A DNA stretch of 64,000 bases. Source: Pseudomonas cichorii (lineage in GTDB: Bacteria; Pseudomonadota; Gammaproteobacteria; Pseudomonadales; Pseudomonadaceae). Both the position numbers and the translations under genes were made by a program. The notes below the pieces were generated by a model. The model made no database searches. It was not told where the DNA came from and saw only the letters and a list, made by a program, of their open reading frames with translations. Within the stretch, counting starts at the first letter, position 1. The number at the start of each line of letters is the position of its first letter. Location: positions 1 to 64,000 of the forward strand of contig NZ_BLVZ01000015.1 of assembly GCF_015471405.1 (NCBI RefSeq). Direction: 5' to 3'. Shown here one piece after another: positions 16,413 to 24,652 of this stretch.

Positions 16413-18506
16413 TCAGTTAGGGTTCTTGCTGGCCTCTACCCCGGCAGTGTTATCCAGAAGGCTCTTGGTGGCTGTCTGCAGGAAGCTTTCCAGCTTCTGC
16501 TTGAGCTCGGCCGTGTCCGGAGCATCGGGAACCACTTCGGCATGCGGGTTGGCGCCCAGTGTGTAGGTCATGACCTTGGCAGGCATTTCCGTTGGTTCGA
16601 TCAGGATACGGTTGCCATGGATGATAGCCACCACCTGCTCGCTGCCCGACGGTTTGATCACACCAAAACCCTTGTCGCCTTCAGGCAGGTTAAGCAGGTC
16701 GCGTCCCCAGCACTGGTTGCGGGTCTGACCGCCCAGGCGCCCCATGATGGTCGGAACCACATCGACCTGAGTGCCCACGATACTGCTGCGCTGGCCGAAC
16801 TTCTCCTGCACGCCCGGCCCGATCAGCAGCAATGGCACGTTGAAACGGCCAAGGTCCATTTCGGTCAGTTGCATCTTGTTGCCAAAACCATGGTCGCCCA
16901 GTACCACGAACAGGGTGTTCTTGAAGTAAGGCTCTTTCTTGGCCTTCTCGAAGAATTGTCCCAGCGCCCAGTCGGAATAGCGCATGGCGGTCAAATGCTC
17001 ATCCAGCGTGCCATGCCCGGTGACACGCTCCACCGGCAGGTTTTCCGGCAAGGCATAAGGCGTGTGGTTGGACAGGGTTTGCAGCAAGGCATAGAACGGC
17101 TTGCCATTCTGGCGGGCTTTCAGCTCCTCGGCACCACGGTCGAACATGTCCTGGTCGGACACACCCCAGGTCGGGTCGGAGAACACCGGGTTGACGAAGT
17201 CTTCACGGCCGACAAAGTTGGTCATGCCCTGGTTGCTGAAGAAGCCCGACTGGTTGTCCCAGGCAAAGTTGCCGTTATAGACATAGACGTCATCGTAGTT
17301 GCGTCCTGTGCTGAGCAACTGCGGCAGGCCCGACAGCTTGTGGCTGCCTTCGGGAGTCTGCATCAGGTACTCGAAGCCCGGCAGGTTCGGGAAGCACGCC
17401 ATGGTGGCAAACATGCCCTGGTGGGTATGGGTACCGTTGGAGAAGAAGTGGTCGAACAGCAGACCTTCCTTGGACAGTTTGTCGAAGTAAGGCGTGATGT
17501 TGGCCTTGTCGCCCAGAGCACCGACCGAGTGGCCAGCGAAGCTTTCCATCAGGATCACCACCACGTTGCGGATCGGCAACGTGTTTTCCGCTGGCGGAGT
17601 GAAGTCTCGGCGTACGGCAGCAGTATTCGGATCAATAAGCCGGTCATGAGGGGTCAACAGCATGTTGCGCACGACCTGCTGCGCCTCAGGCTGAGGCAAA
17701 GTGGCTTTCCAGATATTGTCGCGGTCTTCGGACATGCGGCTTTTCGCGGCGGTAATCAGAGTCAGCGTACCGTTCAAGCCCAACTGGTTGGCGAAGTTCG
17801 ACTCCGTTGTATAAGCATCGCCCCAACGCAGCGGCGGGCCTTGACGCAAGGTGCCACGAGCAGAAATGACTGCGATGACCAGCACGATGAAGAAGACAAC
17901 GATGCGCAGGTACCAGGGAGCAATCGAGCGATTGCTGCCACTGCTGACACTGAATTCGCGACGAGGGCGCGTCACGCGGTCAATCCCCTTGAACACCAGG
18001 CTCAACAACCAGGTGACCAGCGCCCACGCCAGCAGATAACGCACCACCGGGAAACCGTACCAGAGCATGCTCAGCACAGTCTTGGGGTCTTCCTTGACGT
18101 ACTGGAACACCAGACCGTTCAGACGCTGGTGGAATTCACGGTAGAAGTCCATCTCCATCAGGCCGAAGAACAGGGTGATGCTGCCGACCAGTGTCAGCCA
18201 GAACCGGAAGAAGCCCCGCGCAGACATGGCCCTGACACTGAACAGCGACAGCATCAGAGGAATGAGCAGATAGACCGTCAGACGCAGGTCGAAGCGCATG
18301 CCGTTGAACAGTGCTTCGATAAAGGTCGATGCCGGCGTATCACCAATCATTTCACGGTTGTAGACCAGCAGCCCGATACGCAGCAGGGTGTACATCACCA
18401 TCAAGGCCAGGCCGCTGAGCAGCGTGTAGGCCAGATGTGATTTGACAGTGGGGTGTTGCAGGCGGGACAAAGCTTGCCGATGAATCTGGGCGTCCGTGTT
18501 AGCCAT
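16413..18506 (-). CDS. LTA synthase family sulfatase-like phosphotransferase
   Basis: 697-residue inner-membrane protein. Five membrane helices lie in residues 25-245, then a periplasmic alkaline-phosphatase-superfamily domain with VVVILMESFAGHSVGALG (metal-binding Glu, about 315), a catalytic threonine in NGTHTHQGMFA (about 358), and VVLGDHGFGNKM (about 510). In Gram-negatives such proteins move phosphoglycerol or phosphoethanolamine onto periplasmic glucans or lipid A; which acceptor is used here is not readable. In P. aeruginosa a homologue sits near speE as here (from memory). Ends with a Lys-poor tail ASKNPN. Confidence 0.9.
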   Translation of the reverse strand: MANTDAQIHRQALSRLQHPTVKSHLAYTLLSGLALMVMYTLLRIGLLVYNREMIGDTPASTFIEALFNGMRFDLRLTVYLLIPLMLSLFSVRAMSARGFFRFWLTLVGSITLFFGLMEMDFYREFHQRLNGLVFQYVKEDPKTVLSMLWYGFPVVRYLLAWALVTWLLSLVFKGIDRVTRPRREFSVSSGSNRSIAPWYLRIVVFFIVLVIAVISARGTLRQGPPLRWGDAYTTESNFANQLGLNGTLTLITAAKSRMSEDRDNIWKATLPQPEAQQVVRNMLLTPHDRLIDPNTAAVRRDFTPPAENTLPIRNVVVILMESFAGHSVGALGDKANITPYFDKLSKEGLLFDHFFSNGTHTHQGMFATMACFPNLPGFEYLMQTPEGSHKLSGLPQLLSTGRNYDDVYVYNGNFAWDNQSGFFSNQGMTNFVGREDFVNPVFSDPTWGVSDQDMFDRGAEELKARQNGKPFYALLQTLSNHTPYALPENLPVERVTGHGTLDEHLTAMRYSDWALGQFFEKAKKEPYFKNTLFVVLGDHGFGNKMQLTEMDLGRFNVPLLLIGPGVQEKFGQRSSIVGTQVDVVPTIMGRLGGQTRNQCWGRDLLNLPEGDKGFGVIKPSGSEQVVAIIHGNRILIEPTEMPAKVMTYTLGANPHAEVVPDAPDTAELKQKLESFLQTATKSLLDNTAGVEASKNPN

Positions 18507-18734
18507 TTTTGTCAGGATCCGGTGGATTCAGGAATTGAGTTCGGATATGCGATACCTGCCGATCCGAAAGAGGAGGCAGCGCATGGGGGGCAGATATTAC
18601 GTGATTGCCGTGTTTTTAGCGCTTATCAGAGCGTGGCACTGAATAATCGCGCGCCATTTTCGACAAAAGGGTGTGAAAAATTTGTTGCGCGTCGCAGGCA
18701 ACCGATGTGAGCGGTGCCGCAATCCTTGCCACGC

Positions 18735-18766
18735 GGGCATGACCTTCAAGGATTCAGGTCATGCCC
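18735..18766. other. Hairpin downstream of speE
   Basis: GGGCATGACCT / AGGTCATGCCC stem with a 10-base loop, 17 bases beyond the speE stop. No T tract follows on either strand, so it may stabilise the mRNA end rather than terminate. The rest of 18507-18782 shows no gene. Confidence 0.5.
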
Positions 18767-18782
18767 ATGCCTGAAGAAAACC

Positions 18783-19643
18783 TCAGTCGTTGCTGGGTTT
18801 GTTCACGGCTTGCAGCACGTATTGTGGCAAGGCGAAAGCACCGATATGGATTTCCGGGTTGTAATAGCGAGTAACAATACCGCTACCGACAAAGCGCTGG
18901 CGCAGGGTTTCCAGCGGCAGTTTGCGATAGGTGGTGTTGGTCGAGCCCCAGGCGAAGGTCATTGCGCCACCGATATAGGTGGGGATTGCCGCCTGATAGA
19001 AATGCCAGTCCGCGAACAGGCCATTCATGCGACCAGCCGTGGTCTGCACACCGCTCAACTGCATGAACGGCGTGCCGTTCTGAGTGACCAGGATGCCGTT
19101 TTCGTTCAGGCAGCGATGGCAGGCCTGATAGAAGTTCTCCGAAAACAGGACTTCACCCGGACCGATCGGGTCGGTGGAGTCGGAAATGATCACGTCGAAC
19201 TTCTCTTCGGTGGTCGCGACGAAACGCATGCCGTCATCGATCACCAGGTTCAGACGAGAATCCTCGAAAGCACCGCTGGAGTGGCCAGGCAGGAATTCCT
19301 TGCACATTTCCACTACGGTGGCGTCGATCTCGACCATGGTGATGTGCTCGACGCTCAGGTGCTTGGCGACTTCACGCAGCATGCCGCCGTCGCCACCACC
19401 GATGATCAGCACACGCTTGGCAGCACCATGAGCCAGGATCGGCACGTGGGTCAGCATTTCGTGGTAGATGAATTCATCGGCTTCGGTGGTCTGGATTACG
19501 CCATCGAGGGCCATTACGCGCCCCATCCGCGGATTCTGGAAAATCACCAGATGCTGATGCTCTGTACGGACTTCATGCAGCATTTTTTCCATACGAAAGC
19601 GCTGGCCATAGCCTTCGTACAACGTTTCCTGATAATCGCTCAT
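18783..19643 (-). CDS. speE: Spermidine synthase (polyamine aminopropyltransferase)
   Basis: 286 residues, transferring an aminopropyl group from decarboxylated SAM to putrescine, giving spermidine and methylthioadenosine. Family blocks: VMALDGVIQTTEADEFIYHE (residues 43-62), nucleotide loop GGGDGG (82-87), acidic E105 in MVEID, and the catalytic stretch SDSTDPIGPG with D155 and D158. GGGAGC precedes the ATG. Its by-product methylthioadenosine is what the MtnB/D/C enzymes encoded 4-6 kb away recycle. Confidence 0.97.
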   Translation of the reverse strand: MSDYQETLYEGYGQRFRMEKMLHEVRTEHQHLVIFQNPRMGRVMALDGVIQTTEADEFIYHEMLTHVPILAHGAAKRVLIIGGGDGGMLREVAKHLSVEHITMVEIDATVVEMCKEFLPGHSSGAFEDSRLNLVIDDGMRFVATTEEKFDVIISDSTDPIGPGEVLFSENFYQACHRCLNENGILVTQNGTPFMQLSGVQTTAGRMNGLFADWHFYQAAIPTYIGGAMTFAWGSTNTTYRKLPLETLRQRFVGSGIVTRYYNPEIHIGAFALPQYVLQAVNKPSND

Positions 19644-19767
19644 GGGTAAGCTCCCGCTAAAGACTGATGACAGGACGGCCGACCGCCCACAAGAAAGGCG
19701 CGCATTCTACGTTGCGAAAGATGACAGGTCGAACCTCATCACTGCATAACGGCAAACGAGTCCATGC

Positions 19768-19793
19768 GCAGGAGCGAATTCATTCGCTCCTGC
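19768..19793. repeat. REP palindrome
   Basis: Perfect palindrome GCAGGAGCGAA-TTCA-TTCGCTCCTGC between speE and the small membrane protein gene, just after that gene's stop. Confidence 0.85.
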
Positions 19794-19802
19794 CCGGTTG
19801 CC

Positions 19803-19994
19803 TCAGATACGGACATTGCCGCGTGGGCCGGCAATCGCCCAGATAATCAGCCCCAATACCGGAAGCAGTAGAATCAACAGCACCCAGACGATTTTCATAC
19901 CGGTGCTCACGCTGCTTTTCAGTACGTTGATGATGGCCCAGATATCCAGGGCCAGAATGATCAAGCCGATCAGGCTATTGAAAGTTGAACCCAT
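19803..19994 (-). CDS. Small PLDc_N (phospholipase D nuclease N-terminal-like) membrane protein
   Basis: 63 residues with two membrane helices: LIGLIILALDIWAIINVL and IVWVLLILLLPVLGLIIWAI, with the short polar turn KSSVSTGMK between, and ending AGPRGNVRI. This is the stand-alone PLDc_N type; role unknown, often stress-linked. AGGAGC six bases before the ATG at 19994 fixes the start; a longer frame to 20075 has no ribosome site. Confidence 0.88.
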   Translation of the reverse strand: MGSTFNSLIGLIILALDIWAIINVLKSSVSTGMKIVWVLLILLLPVLGLIIWAIAGPRGNVRI

Positions 19995-20132
19995 GATGTA
20001 GCTCCTGTGCAGACTGTGTAAATAATGACTCCATAGAGAATAGTCAGCCCCATTGAACCAACGGCACATTTCCATGCTCGGAAACTGAGTCCGCTATCCT
20101 TTGAATCATTGTTTTCAGACAGGTCGCCTTTC

Positions 20133-21059
20133 ATGCAAACACCCTTGCAACCCCGAACGCTATGGGCAACGTGGTCAGCTCAACTCCAGACCAGCCCGTT
20201 GGTAAGCCTGGGATTCCTTCTGGCGCTGGTCATCGTTATTGGCCTGGGTGCCGCCAGTCTTTATAACGCCTTCTTCGGCACCAACCAGAGCAATCTGGCC
20301 TACGCCTTGATCGGCGGTACGGCGGGCTTCGGGGCGACGGCGCTGGGTGCGGTAATGGCTGTCGCGTTCCGTAATATCAGCCAGCGGACTCAGGACATCA
20401 TGCTCGGGTTTGCCGCCGGAATGATGCTGGCAGCCAGTTCCTTTTCGCTGATTCTGCCCGGGCTGGCCGCTGCGCGCGACATCACCGGCAACGGCCCGCT
20501 CGCCGCCGCCACCGTGGTGACAGGGCTGGGGCTTGGCGTGCTGCTGATGCTGGGGCTGGATCGATTCACGCCCCATGAGCACGAAAGCGTAGGCCGACAA
20601 GGGCCGAATGCCGACCGTATCAACCGGGTCTGGCTGTTCGTGCTGGCAATCACCCTGCACAACCTGCCGGAAGGCATGGCCATTGGTGTCAGTTTTGCCG
20701 GCGGCGACATGAATGTCGGCCTGCCCCTGACCACCGCCATTGCCATCCAGGATATTCCCGAAGGGCTGGCAATTGCCCTGGCGTTGCGGGCAACCGGCCT
20801 ATCGGCGTTCAAAGCCATGCTGGTGGCGATTGGTTCAGGCCTGATGGAGCCCCTGGGCTCAGTGGTTGGCCTGGGGATTTCCAGCGGCTTTGCGATTGCT
20901 TACCCGCTGAGCCTGGGTCTGGCGGCAGGTGCCATGATTTTCGTGGTTTCACACGAAGTCATACCCGAAACCCACCGCAATGGTCACCAGACCTCTGCAA
21001 CCCTGGGCTTGATGCTGGGCTTCGGGGTGATGATGTTTCTGGATACCGCCCTGGGTTAG
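20133..21059 (+). CDS. ZIP family metal transporter
   Basis: 308 residues, eight membrane helices. The transport motifs are HNLPEGMAIGVSFAGG (helix IV, about residue 177) and QDIPEGLAIALALRATG (helix V, about 206); GLMEPLGSVVG and VVSHEVIPETHRNGH follow. Moves zinc or a similar divalent ion into the cytoplasm (GufA-type ZIP). I chose the ATG at 20133 because ACAGG precedes it; the ATG at 20109 lacks a site. Its stop interlocks with the stop of the convergent gene (21056-21059). Confidence 0.9.
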   Translation: MQTPLQPRTLWATWSAQLQTSPLVSLGFLLALVIVIGLGAASLYNAFFGTNQSNLAYALIGGTAGFGATALGAVMAVAFRNISQRTQDIMLGFAAGMMLAASSFSLILPGLAAARDITGNGPLAAATVVTGLGLGVLLMLGLDRFTPHEHESVGRQGPNADRINRVWLFVLAITLHNLPEGMAIGVSFAGGDMNVGLPLTTAIAIQDIPEGLAIALALRATGLSAFKAMLVAIGSGLMEPLGSVVGLGISSGFAIAYPLSLGLAAGAMIFVVSHEVIPETHRNGHQTSATLGLMLGFGVMMFLDTALG

Positions 21060-21580
21060 GCATTGGCTTTAAGTGCCTGCAATGAAGACGCGGCATGGAT
21101 GCCGGCAGCTGCGGCCAGTTCAAGCACTCGCGCCTCATCACAGCCGTAGACCAATACAGCCTGCAACTCATCATCCAGCGGCTGACTGAAATCCATGAGC
21201 ACATAGCCACCCATTTCCTTGTTCATGCTGCTCAGCTGGATCTGGATACGGTTGAGCGCAGTCAGCGCTTCTACCTTGGCCAGTTGCCTGGGCTTGATAT
21301 TGAAGGAGACGTCCTTGCCGAACGACTGGACGATCTGCTCGAACAGGTCCATGTAGGTGTCTGCCTGAAACAACACGGTTTCCGGCAGGCTGCCCACTAC
21401 CACCCACTCACCCAGGGGAATGGGAAACGTATCGTCGTAGTTGATATCGGGGTTGGAAACCAGAAATGCCTCGGGGTCCGCGTAAGCCTGAGCGGCTTCG
21501 GCAGCGATGCCTGCAATCTCGTCTTCCCCCATGCAGCCCGAACTGATTTTGCTGATTAATTCAATGAGGGAGTCTTTCAT
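21056..21580 (-). CDS. Conserved protein of unknown function next to the ankyrin gene
   Basis: 174 residues from MKDSLIELISKISSGCMGEDE; an AGGA element lies about 10 bases upstream. Soluble, acidic, alpha/beta; GEWVVVGSLPETVLFQADTYMDLFEQIVQSFG is the most structured part. No recognised motif. Downstream of, and probably transcribed with, the ankyrin-repeat gene (88 bp gap). A longer frame to 21643 exists, but the added residues look non-coding. Confidence 0.78.
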   Translation of the reverse strand: MKDSLIELISKISSGCMGEDEIAGIAAEAAQAYADPEAFLVSNPDINYDDTFPIPLGEWVVVGSLPETVLFQADTYMDLFEQIVQSFGKDVSFNIKPRQLAKVEALTALNRIQIQLSSMNKEMGGYVLMDFSQPLDDELQAVLVYGCDEARVLELAAAAGIHAASSLQALKANA

Positions 21581-21668
21581 GAAGGGGCGATCCTGATAGA
21601 GGCAAAAAACGAGGCGCGCAGGATAGCGGGAAACGCTGCACACCTCTATCGATTCAGGACCAGAGCCC

Positions 21669-22199
21669 TCAAACGCCCAGCCTGCTCAACTGCCCGGCGG
21701 TTTCTGTCGCCCCCATTGCCTGAGCAGCACCCAGTGCATTGACGCCCTTGGCATCGCGGGCATGGGGGTTGGCACCCTTGCCGATCAGGTAGTCGACGAT
21801 TTCAGTGCGATTGAACATCGCCGCCATCATCAACGCTGTCCGACCGTCTGCCGAAGCGCCCTCCACGTCCGCGCCAGACTCGACCAGGAGTTTGACGACC
21901 GCCAGATCCCCCTTGAACGCGGCACCGGCAATCGGGCTCTGGCCATTGTCGTTACGGATTTCCGGATCAGCCTTGTGATCGAGCAATACACGCACGGCAT
22001 CCTGCTGACCGTAATAACTGGCGAGCATCAGCAATGTATCGCCCTTGTGATTGCGCAGATTGGCAGGCAGGCCTTTTTCCAGCAGCCGGCCCAGCATCTG
22101 CGCATCGCCCTGTCGAGCGACCTCGAACACCTGCTCGGCGAACTCGGCAGCTTCGTCATGGGTCATGGTTTTCGGGGTATTGGTGTTTGAATCAGTCAT
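21669..22199 (-). CDS. Ankyrin repeat protein
   Basis: 176 residues: about four ankyrin repeats with canonical blocks GDTLLMLASYYGQQDAVRVLLDHKADPE, GQSPIAGAAFKGDLAVVKLLVES and GRTALMMAAMFNRTEIVDYLIGK, then a final partial repeat ending in LSRLGV. No signal peptide. Pseudomonads have a related AnkB linked to catalase KatB, with an extra membrane anchor; this one lacks such an anchor, so cytoplasmic protein binding is likelier. It probably forms a two-gene unit with the unknown gene downstream. Confidence 0.9.
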   Translation of the reverse strand: MTDSNTNTPKTMTHDEAAEFAEQVFEVARQGDAQMLGRLLEKGLPANLRNHKGDTLLMLASYYGQQDAVRVLLDHKADPEIRNDNGQSPIAGAAFKGDLAVVKLLVESGADVEGASADGRTALMMAAMFNRTEIVDYLIGKGANPHARDAKGVNALGAAQAMGATETAGQLSRLGV

Positions 22200-22530
22200 G
22201 TGTCACTCCCTGGCGCAAGGTTACGAGAACCCGATATCACTTGCGGCACTCGATACAATGACCGCAAGTCTTGCCAGCCGTGCCCTTTGGGTCAAGCTAT
22301 ATGCCCGATAGGAAAATATTGCGCGTGCTCTTGCACGGCGAGAGGCTTCGTCGGCAACCAGCAAAATGCAGGATGCCCGATGGCCATTCATGCAAATTGC
22401 ACGAAGCATGAAAACCGTAATATTTACAAGATATTGATTTTAAAGGAATTTAATAAATACCAAACCATGGCATGGACACTGCAATAGTACTCACAAGCTT
22501 GTTATCCCATGAGCAATGGAGCCGCTAGAC
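22200..22530. other. Intergenic region upstream of the DUF3509 gene
   Basis: Divergent promoters for the ankyrin gene and the DUF3509 gene. It contains a CGTGC-TCTT-GCACG palindrome near 22323-22336, an inverted repeat CATGC-N12-GCATG at 22389-22410, and a sigma54-type element at 22468-22483. The inverted repeats could be activator sites. Confidence 0.55.
22468..22483 (+). promoter_or_regulatory. Probable sigma54 promoter of the DUF3509 gene
   Basis: TGGCATG-GACA-CTGCA: GG and GC in correct -24/-12 register, two mismatches to TGGCACR-N4-TTGCW. The start would be near 22495, 36 bases before the ATG. Confidence 0.6.
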
Positions 22531-22809
22531 ATGTCTTTTATCCAAGAAAAATTCGCTTCCGTATTCTCCAGCTATACCGTTACTGCCCAGCCTCGCCCGG
22601 ACGGTGGTGTGCTCTTGTCTCTGCGCGATAACGAAGGCAAACAGATTCGACGCTCCATCTCCTATGCCCAGTTGCATACACCGGTTCAGCTTGAGTGGGT
22701 CATCAGCGCCATTCGCCGTGACCTGGCAGCACAAGCCAGTGAATTACCCGCAATCTCGATGCTGCAAAGCCAGCACCGTTTTGACTTGCCGACTTACCAT
22801 ACCCGCTGA
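22531..22809 (+). CDS. DUF3509 family protein
   Basis: 92 residues: MSFIQEKFASVFSSYTV..., RPDGGVLLSLRDNEGKQIRRSISYAQL, LEWVISAIRRDLAAQASELP, ending FDLPTYHTR. This is a Pseudomonas-restricted small protein family I recognise as DUF3509; no function known. GGAG lies eight bases before the chosen ATG (22531). It has its own apparent sigma54 promoter and terminator. Confidence 0.82.
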   Translation: MSFIQEKFASVFSSYTVTAQPRPDGGVLLSLRDNEGKQIRRSISYAQLHTPVQLEWVISAIRRDLAAQASELPAISMLQSQHRFDLPTYHTR

Positions 22810-22865
22810 CAGACCGTATCACCCTGCCGCCGACTGCTGTCGGCGGCCACCTCCTCCCTTGTTAT

Positions 22866-22898
22866 CCGCGAAACATTCTTGCTTTCGCGGTTTTTTTT
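22866..22898 (+). terminator. Terminator after the DUF3509 gene
   Basis: CCGCGAAA / TTTCGCGG stem followed by eight T, 57 bases past the stop. A GC-only hairpin (GCCGCCGAC-TGCT-GTCGGCGGC) lies between the stop and this terminator. Confidence 0.92.
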
Positions 22899-22905
22899 GC
22901 CTGTC

Positions 22906-23628
22906 TCATTTGATCAAGCCACGGCACAGGGCCTCCCCTACCGCCTGAGCGCGGTTGGCAACCCCCAGCTTGCTGTAGATCATCTTGAAGTGATACTTGA
23001 TCGTGGCCTCGGACACTTCGCGGATCAAGGCAATTTCCCAGGCGGTCTTGCCATCGCGCGCCCATTGCAGGATTTCCAGTTCCTTGCCGGTCAAACCATG
23101 GGATCGAAACCGGGTTCCCCTGCCGACCATATGCAACACCGGCACCAGACTGCTCAGCAAGTACCGGTCCTCGGTTGTAGTACCCCGCTGCATCGCACTC
23201 AACGTACACACCGACGTCACGCCACTGACACCTCGGCAATGGCTGGAGTAAGCGTAGGACAAGGCTGGCATCAATTGGCAGGCATCAACCGCTGCGCTAT
23301 AGCAATCAGGGGCCTGATACTGTTTGAACGCCTCTCGCCAGTCTAGAAAACCCAGCGCATTGCGATAACAACGGATAACCGGATCTTCCGTCAGCATGCG
23401 GCGGTTTCGATAGATATCTCCCCAGGTATCATCGACATTGGAAGTGATGAACGTCAGCAATAACGAGCCCTTGAACTGGTAGAACATCGCTCGCTCACAG
23501 CGGCATTCATGCCTGAGCCACTGAAGTGCATTTGCGATAGCCACCTGGCCATCGTCCTCGGTAATGCTACTGACCATCTGCTGTATCAATAAACCCATCG
23601 TTGTATTTACTGTCCTGGCACTGCACAT
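22906..23628 (-). CDS. LuxR-family regulator with acyl-homoserine-lactone-type domain (LuxR solo)
   Basis: 240 residues. The N-terminal autoinducer-binding domain (about 20-165) keeps the pocket residues of true AHL receptors: W and Y in DTWGDIY, D and P in EDPVI, W in FLDWREA, G in CRGVSGV. The C-terminal LuxR helix-turn-helix (GLTGKELEILQWARDGKTAW... about 175-240) is complete, ending CRGLIK. No luxI-type synthase is present in the window, so it is a solo that may sense signals from other cells or plants. AGGAG eight bases before the ATG at 23628. Confidence 0.9.
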   Translation of the reverse strand: MCSARTVNTTMGLLIQQMVSSITEDDGQVAIANALQWLRHECRCERAMFYQFKGSLLLTFITSNVDDTWGDIYRNRRMLTEDPVIRCYRNALGFLDWREAFKQYQAPDCYSAAVDACQLMPALSYAYSSHCRGVSGVTSVCTLSAMQRGTTTEDRYLLSSLVPVLHMVGRGTRFRSHGLTGKELEILQWARDGKTAWEIALIREVSEATIKYHFKMIYSKLGVANRAQAVGEALCRGLIK

Positions 23629-23826
23629 CGCTGCCGCTCCTATTGCGCCCCCTCTCTAATGCACAGCTGTTTTTTGATTAATCAGGGGGAATGGCCGCCA
23701 GAACTTACACGAATAATTGCGTTTAAAAACGAGGGGTAAAACAAACAGGATTTATGCACAAAAAGACAGGCACGGGCCTACCTGAAAGCAAGATCGGGAT
23801 TACAGATAAGGAAGGAATGATGACCA

Positions 23827-23914
23827 TAGGAGCGAACTCATTCGCGAGAAGACGGTACATCCAGAGAAAATGCATCGTCTGGAATACCGTCTTCGCGAAT
23901 GAATTAGTTCCTAC
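23827..23914. repeat. REPIN overlapping the mtnC stop codon
   Basis: Inverted REPs TAGGAGCGAACTCATTCGCG (23827-23846) and TTCGCGAATGAATTAGTTCC (23892-23911) flank an interior similar to the 7942-8031 element. Its right edge supplies the TAG stop of mtnC. Confidence 0.88.
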
Positions 23915-24585
23915 GGGGCAATCATGGCAAAGCTGGCCACTGACTCATGCCCCGGCAGCTCACCGCCAGCGCGTACCAGCCCGCATGTCGCCATACCCGC
24001 AGCCTGGGCGGCATCGAGTTCTTCGACGATGTCCGACAGAAACAGGATCTCCTCTGCCGGGCAGCCGATGCTGGCGGTGATGGTGCGATAGGATTGCTCT
24101 TCGCGCTTGGGGCCGGACGTGGTGTCGAAATAGCCACTGAACAGGCCGGACAGATCGCCCGCCTCCGAACAGCCGAAAATCAGTTTCTGAGCCTGAATCG
24201 AGCCGGAAGAATAAACATAAAGTTTATAACCCTCCTGATGCCAGCGCTTGAGCGCTTCGACCGCATCCGGGTAGACATGACCCTTGAGTTGCCCGGCGTT
24301 ATAGCCCTGTTCCCAGACCATGCCTTGCAAGGCCTTGAGGGGTGTGGCCTTGCGGTCTTGGGCAATCCAGTCGAGAAGAATGTCGATCACCCGCTCTACA
24401 TCGGCATCAGGTTCGTTGCTTTCCTGGCGGACAGCCTGCAATTGAGCGGCTACCGAAGGTGTATCCGACTGCTGGCGGACAAAATCGGGTAAATGTTTTG
24501 CTGCAAACGGGAACAGCACATCGAACACGAAACTTACAGCACTGGTCGTGCCTTCGATATCCGTGAGGATAACTTTGATGGGCAT
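23911..24585 (-). CDS. mtnC: Enolase-phosphatase E1 (2,3-diketo-5-methylthiopentyl-1-phosphate enolase/phosphatase)
   Basis: 224 residues, HAD superfamily. The nucleophile motif is VILTDIEGTTSAVSFV with D9 and E11; YVYSSGSIQAQKLIFG gives motif II and FLSDIVEELDAAQAAG motif IV. Converts the diketo-phosphate of methionine salvage to the acireductone. Last gene of the mtnB-mtnD-mtnC run. The stop codon TAG lies inside a REPIN element, so the last residue (AMIAP) borders the repeat; the length is normal, so little or nothing was lost. Confidence 0.95.
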   Translation of the reverse strand: MPIKVILTDIEGTTSAVSFVFDVLFPFAAKHLPDFVRQQSDTPSVAAQLQAVRQESNEPDADVERVIDILLDWIAQDRKATPLKALQGMVWEQGYNAGQLKGHVYPDAVEALKRWHQEGYKLYVYSSGSIQAQKLIFGCSEAGDLSGLFSGYFDTTSGPKREEQSYRTITASIGCPAEEILFLSDIVEELDAAQAAGMATCGLVRAGGELPGHESVASFAMIAP

Positions 24586-24610
24586 CAGGGATAGGCTCCT
24601 AGTGTTGAGC

Positions 24611-24643
24611 CATTGAGGACGCGAGCAAGCGCGCTCCTCAATG
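24611..24643. other. Hairpin between mtnD and mtnC
   Basis: CATTGAGG ... CCTCAATG stem, extended by an imperfect GCG/CGC inner part. It lies in the 67-base gap inside the operon and may be an RNA-processing or attenuation structure, or a different small palindromic repeat. Confidence 0.5.
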
Positions 24644-24652
24644 CGTCATTTA

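Noticed and set aside
16380..18440. 686-codon plus-strand frame opposite the LTA-synthase-like gene
   Set aside because: Antisense shadow: no ribosome site and a composition rich in His, Gln and Arg, while the minus frame has clear motifs.
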